DNA from: Deltaproteobacteria bacterium
Lineage (GTDB): Bacteria > Desulfobacterota_B > Binatia > Binatales > Binataceae
Length of the DNA: 18,277 bases
NCBI GenBank assembly: GCA_021827465.1
Contig: JAKAVX010000004.1
Location: 1-18,277, forward strand
Reading direction: 5' to 3'
Shown one piece after another: positions 15,024 to 18,277 of this stretch. Below the pieces are notes generated by a model. That model saw nothing but the letters and a program-made list of their open reading frames with translations. It did not search any database and was not told where the DNA came from. The stretch's first letter is position 1, and every line of letters starts with the position of its first letter. A program made the translations under genes and the position numbers.

Positions 15024-15788
15024 TTATCCCGGGAGATGCGCGGCGAAGCGAAGCCGCATGTAATCCGCGGTCCATCGCCCCGCGCCGTCGCATAGAGCCG
15101 GTTTCAACAGCTCCGCGATTTCGGCTTTTGCGCGGGTGCGGTCTTCGGAGGCAAGATCGCGGAAGAAATTCCCCGCGAACGTTTCCAGAAAGCCCTCTAT
15201 ACCGGCAGGAAGCGGAGTCGGGCGCGGAATCAGCGCGATATAATCGACTTCGAAACCGTGCCGCTCCAGCCGTGCGCGATAATCGTCGGCGGTCGGAAAG
15301 TACCACGGGTTGAGCGCGCGTGCGTCGATCCCGCGCCGGGCCAGCACCGCGCTTATCGCGACGACGATCGCCGCGCAGCATCCGTGCCCGCCCATCTCGG
15401 CAACGAACCGTCCGCCCGGCCTGAGAGAGCGCGCGACCCGCGAAATCATCCGGTCCGCATCGAGCATCCAATGAAGGGCCGCGTTGGAGAAGACCGCGTC
15501 GAACTCCCGCTCGAACGGCAGTTCGTAAGCGCTCACGGCACGCGCGTCGATACCGCGCGCGCGAGCCGCGCGCACCATCTCCTCGGAAGCATCGGCGCCG
15601 ACCGCCGACACTGCCGCCTGAACCAGCTTTTCGGTGAGCGCACCGTCGCCGCATCCTAGATCGAGAATCCGTTCGCCCTCCCTGGGCGCGAGAAGCTCGA
15701 TCACCGGCGCGCCGAGGTCCGCGACATAACGCGCGTTTCGAGCGTAGCGATCGGGATCCCAATTTTGCGTGACGGCGGGTTCTTCCAT
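15024..15788 (-). CDS. class I SAM-dependent methyltransferase, trans-aconitate methyltransferase-like
   Basis: 254 residues from the ATG at 15788. The SAM-binding motif I is ILDLGCGDGALT (about 41-52), followed by an acidic GADAS at the end of strand 2, the motif IV-like FDAVFSNAALHWM, and LRPGGRFVAEMGG for motif post-IV. The opening QNWDPDRYARNARYVADLG is typical of the Tam-like/UbiE-like small-molecule methyltransferases, which often act on carboxylic acids. The substrate is not determinable. Frames opening at 15827 or 15803 would extend the protein over sequence without family resemblance, so 15788 is preferred, although no strong ribosome site is seen. Divergent from the VOC gene across 129 nt and convergent with the CoA-transferase pair. 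Confidence 0.85.
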   Translation of the reverse strand: MEEPAVTQNWDPDRYARNARYVADLGAPVIELLAPREGERILDLGCGDGALTEKLVQAAVSAVGADASEEMVRAARARGIDARAVSAYELPFEREFDAVFSNAALHWMLDADRMISRVARSLRPGGRFVAEMGGHGCCAAIVVAISAVLARRGIDARALNPWYFPTADDYRARLERHGFEVDYIALIPRPTPLPAGIEGFLETFAGNFFRDLASEDRTRAKAEIAELLKPALCDGAGRWTADYMRLRFAAHLPG

Positions 15789-15917
15789 TGGATGGAAGAT
15801 CATCGCTATACGGGCAAACCCGCGCAAGCCCGGGATGACGATTTGCCTTGCCGGAATGGCGACGGGTTAGTAATCAGGGTTCCCGACGGTCAGTCCTGTC
15901 CGCAGAAGGGGTGCGTC

Positions 15918-16706
15918 GTGTTCGAAGCGATCGACCATCTGGTTGTCGTGGTCAATGACCTTGACGAAGCTGTCAAAGCCTACGGCGCGCTCGGTTTCAC
16001 GGTGGTGCGCGGCGGGCGGCATAATATTGGCACGCACAACGCGCTTATCGCCTTCGCCGACGGATCGTATATCGAACTGATCGCCTTTCTCACGCCCGTC
16101 CCATCGCATCCCTGGTACCGGGCGCTTGAGCACGGCGGTGGCCTCGTCGACTTTTGCGTCCGGAGCAACGATCTCGACGCCGACGTAGCGGCGCTCAGAC
16201 GCGCGGGCGTTGCGATCGGCGATCCGGTTGCGATGTCGCGCGAGCGTCCCGACGGCTATCTGCTCAAATGGTGGCTCTCGATTCCCAGTCCGCCTTTCAA
16301 CGGCGCGATTCCCTTCCTGATCAGGGACCAGACTCCGCGTGACGAGCGCGTGCCCAGCGAACGAACCCATTCGAACGGCGGGTGCGGAATCGAGCGGCTG
16401 ACGATCGCAGTGCGCGATGCGGAGCGCGCCGCTTCGTGGTACGCGACAGTGCTCGCGCGCAAAGGCGAGCGCGTGGAGCGCGACGATCTGGACGCAACGG
16501 GGATTCATCTCGTCATCGGCGCGCATCGAATCGAACTGCTCGTGCCGCGTTCGTCCTCGAGCGTGCTCGTGCTGCCTCCGTCCGCGCGCGAGGCGATACC
16601 GTACGAGGCCGTTTTGACCGGAACCGCGCGCACTGCCGTAACGCTCGATCGCGAGCTTGCACAGAGCGCCCGGCTCACGATTTCCGCACACCCGGCTCCC
16701 CGCTGA
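15918..16706 (+). CDS. glyoxalase-like (VOC superfamily) protein
   Basis: 262 residues from a GTG at 15918, chosen because AGAAGGGG lies seven bases upstream and the protein then begins with the family-typical FEAIDHLVVVVND. A longer frame from an ATG at 15765 would overlap the divergent methyltransferase gene and adds 51 residues without resemblance to the family. Two VOC half-modules are visible: the first with His7 (IDHL), the GGRHNIGTHNALIAF segment (32-46) and YIELIAF (51-57); the second starting at GIERLTIAVRDAERAASWY and ending in HRIELLVP. The pattern matches the glyoxalase-like domain family of PF13468 type. The second module has no obvious His at the start of strand 1, so the metal site may be incomplete or shared. 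The reaction is unknown. Confidence 0.85.
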   Translation: MFEAIDHLVVVVNDLDEAVKAYGALGFTVVRGGRHNIGTHNALIAFADGSYIELIAFLTPVPSHPWYRALEHGGGLVDFCVRSNDLDADVAALRRAGVAIGDPVAMSRERPDGYLLKWWLSIPSPPFNGAIPFLIRDQTPRDERVPSERTHSNGGCGIERLTIAVRDAERAASWYATVLARKGERVERDDLDATGIHLVIGAHRIELLVPRSSSSVLVLPPSAREAIPYEAVLTGTARTAVTLDRELAQSARLTISAHPAPR

Positions 16707-16894
16707 CGACGCGGGTTGTAAAGTTTTTCGCGAGAGGTTCGAAACGGCAGGCCGAAGGATCAGCTATCGAGTACCACAACATCAATATCAATCCCGACCG
16801 CGCGACGGCGCTCGCGCTTCGGATCGCGGCGTTCGATAAAAAGCGCCAGTTCGAGCGCCTCGTGAGCGAAGTGTTGCCGCGCGTAGCCGAGTAG
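16703..16894 (+). CDS. doubtful 63-codon ORF after the VOC gene, start codon unclear
   Basis: An open frame without a clear ATG, GTG or TTG start downstream of the VOC gene. The only initiator-like codon near its 5' end is a CTG overlapping the VOC stop (CTGA). The 3' half (YHNININPDRATALALRIAA then FDKKRQFERLVSEVLPRVAE) has strongly G/C-biased third positions and an amphipathic-helix look, like real coding sequence here, while the 5' part does not. It may be a real small gene with an atypical start, a remnant of a longer gene, or chance. I do not recognise it. Confidence 0.25.
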   Translation: MTTRVVKFFARGSKRQAEGSAIEYHNININPDRATALALRIAAFDKKRQFERLVSEVLPRVAE

Positions 16895-16932
16895 ACCATT
16901 TCCGGCGATCCCAACGCGCGGCCCGCGCGTAG

Positions 16933-16938
16933 TACAAT
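16933..16938 (+). promoter_or_regulatory. candidate -10 box of the cobyrinate synthase gene, possible leaderless start
   Basis: TACAAT, five of six consensus bases, ends seven bases before the GTG start at 16946, so transcription would begin at or beside the start codon. No convincing -35 box or Shine-Dalgarno is visible upstream. Confidence 0.35.
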
Positions 16939-16945
16939 CATCGCG

Positions 16946-18277
16946 GTGATCGAATCGGCGCTCAGAGTCCCGCGCATCCTCGTCGCCGCGACGGCAAGCG
17001 GGAGCGGCAAGACGACGGCAACCGTCGCGCTTGTCGCAGCGATGCGCGAGCGCGGACTTCGGGTCGCCGTGTTCAAGTGCGGCCCCGATTATCTCGATCC
17101 GACGTATCACGAACGCGCCGCGGGCGTGCGCTCGCACAACCTCGACGGCTGGATGATGGGACGCGACGCGGTGTGCGCTACTTTCGCCCGCGCCTCGCAT
17201 GGCTTCGACGTAGCGGTTATCGAAGGCATGATGGGGCTCTTCGATTCATCGTCGCCGACAAGCGATGAGGGATCGAGCGCCGAGATCGCCAAATGGCTCG
17301 GCGCGCCGGTGCTGCTGGTCGTGGACGCCTCAGGAATCGCGCGGAGCATCGCCGCGACAGCACTCGGCTACGCGCGCTTCGATCCCAAGATCGACCTCGC
17401 CGGCCTGATATGCAATCGCGTCGGCGGCCGCGGGCATCTCCAGCTTCTGAGCCAGGCTTCGACGCAAACACCCGTGCTCGGCGGACTTCCCGCCCGGACG
17501 CATCTTGCGTTCCCCGAGCGTCATCTCGGACTTCGCGCGGCGGACGTGGAGTCGATGCCTGATTCGTCGATTCGCGATTGGGGTGCGCTCGCCACCGAAT
17601 GGATCGACCTCGACGCGATTCTCTCGATCGCGCGTTCCGCGCCCGCGATTCAGAACCTCGAAGCGCCTGTGATTAACGCGACAACTTCGACCCGATGCCG
17701 GATCGGGGTCGCGCTCGACGATGCATTCCACTTCTATTACGAGGACAACCTCGCGCGGCTGCGCTCCCTGGGAGCCGAGCTGGTGAACTTTGCGCCGACC
17801 CGCGACGCGCGACTCCCCGACGTTGACGGGCTTTACCTGGGCGGCGGATATCCCGAAGCGCTAGCCGAGGGGCTCTCGAAAAACCGCTCGATGCTGGAAG
17901 CGGTGCGAGCGTTTGCACGCTCGGCCCGGCCGGTTTACGCGGAATGCGGAGGCCTGATGTACCTCAGCGAGGCGATCCACACGCTCGACGGCGCGACGTG
18001 GCCGATGGCCGCGGTTTTGCCGGGAATTGCCGCGATGTCCGAGCGCTTGCAGGCGCTCGGATACGTCGAAGTCGAAACTCGCGCCGAATCAATCCTCGGT
18101 CCCGCGGGCACTCGCTTCCGCGGGCATCAGTTCCGCTACTCGACACTGGAAGAAACCGGGCGCAGCGGCGAAGTCGAAAGGATATACACGGTGCATCCGC
18201 GATGGGGCGCGAGCGAGTTCGCCGAGGGCTACCGTTCGGGCAACGTTATCGGGTCGTACGTTCACGCGCATTGGGCT
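16946..18277 (+). CDS. cbiA: cobyrinate (or hydrogenobyrinate) a,c-diamide synthase, CbiA/CobB, 3' end outside the window
   Basis: Glutamine-dependent, ATP-using amidation of the a and c side chains of the corrin ring in cobalamin (B12) synthesis. 444 codons are present, from GTG at 16946 to the window edge. The N-terminal dethiobiotin-synthetase-like ATPase has AATASGSGKTT (14-24), KCGPDYLDPTYH (44-55) and GMMGLFD (94-100). The C-terminal type I glutamine amidotransferase has GGGYPE (299-304), YAECGGLMYL with the nucleophile Cys334, RGHQFRYS, and GSYVHAHW, where the catalytic His lies. Only about 15-30 residues should be missing. The sequence does not separate CbiA (cobyrinate) from CobB (hydrogenobyrinate). 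No other cobalamin gene lies in the window, so any cluster continues to the right. GTG is chosen because it directly precedes the conserved N-terminus and follows a -10-like TACAAT. Confidence 0.93.
   Translation, partial: MIESALRVPRILVAATASGSGKTTATVALVAAMRERGLRVAVFKCGPDYLDPTYHERAAGVRSHNLDGWMMGRDAVCATFARASHGFDVAVIEGMMGLFDSSSPTSDEGSSAEIAKWLGAPVLLVVDASGIARSIAATALGYARFDPKIDLAGLICNRVGGRGHLQLLSQASTQTPVLGGLPARTHLAFPERHLGLRAADVESMPDSSIRDWGALATEWIDLDAILSIARSAPAIQNLEAPVINATTSTRCRIGVALDDAFHFYYEDNLARLRSLGAELVNFAPTRDARLPDVDGLYLGGGYPEALAEGLSKNRSMLEAVRAFARSARPVYAECGGLMYLSEAIHTLDGATWPMAAVLPGIAAMSERLQALGYVEVETRAESILGPAGTRFRGHQFRYSTLEETGRSGEVERIYTVHPRWGASEFAEGYRSGNVIGSYVHAHWA

Noticed and set aside
15765..15917. 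Upstream extension of the VOC protein from an ATG at 15765
   Set aside because: It overlaps the divergent methyltransferase gene and adds 51 residues with no VOC resemblance; the GTG at 15918 has a good Shine-Dalgarno and the family N-terminus.
16382..16894. 170-codon plus-strand ORF inside and after the VOC gene
   Set aside because: Most of it is an Arg-rich shifted-frame shadow of the VOC gene. Only the segment after the VOC stop is kept, as a doubtful small ORF.

Overview
The window is GC-rich throughout, and its reading frames have strong G/C preference at third codon positions. It is tightly packed, with nearly every stretch longer than 300 bases assigned to a gene. The gene set is a RecBCD nuclease, a lipobox lipoprotein, a bacterial-luciferase-family monooxygenase, paired family III CoA-transferases, a VOC protein and a cobalamin amidase. 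It suggests an environmental (soil or sediment type) high-GC bacterium with rich acyl-CoA chemistry, perhaps an uncultivated deltaproteobacterial-type or Binatota-like lineage. That placement is inference only; there is no rRNA or tRNA in the window. I saw no transposase, CRISPR array, phage gene or tRNA.

Layout: (1) Bases 1-6875, minus strand: recC followed 15 nt later by recB, which runs off the left edge inside its nuclease domain. (2) Bases 6975-9825, minus strand: a zinc-type alcohol dehydrogenase followed by an AMP-forming acyl-CoA synthetase, closed by a textbook intrinsic terminator. (3) Bases 9988-10990, plus strand: a secreted protein and a lipoprotein, both of unknown function, divergent from the dehydrogenase. 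(4) Bases 11116-12222, minus strand: a luciferase-like flavin monooxygenase, convergent with the lipoprotein. (5) Bases 12223-12556: a 334-nt divergent control region with candidate promoters for both sides and a possible 41-codon leader ORF. (6) Bases 12557-15010, plus strand: two abutting CaiB/BaiF CoA-transferase genes. (7) Bases 15024-15788, minus strand: a SAM methyltransferase. (8) Bases 15918-18277, plus strand: a glyoxalase-like (VOC) protein, a doubtful 63-codon ORF, and cobyrinate a,c-diamide synthase, cut by the right edge.

How the parts work together: recC and recB, presumably with recD beyond the left edge, make the double-strand-break processing helicase-nuclease. The dehydrogenase/acyl-CoA synthetase operon, the flavin monooxygenase and the CoA-transferase pair look like parts of catabolic routes that oxidise a substrate, attach CoA and exchange CoA; the substrates cannot be read from sequence. 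The most interesting point is that the first CoA-transferase lacks the catalytic aspartate at its expected position while the adjacent second one has it. This suggests an obligate two-subunit enzyme with one active-site subunit.
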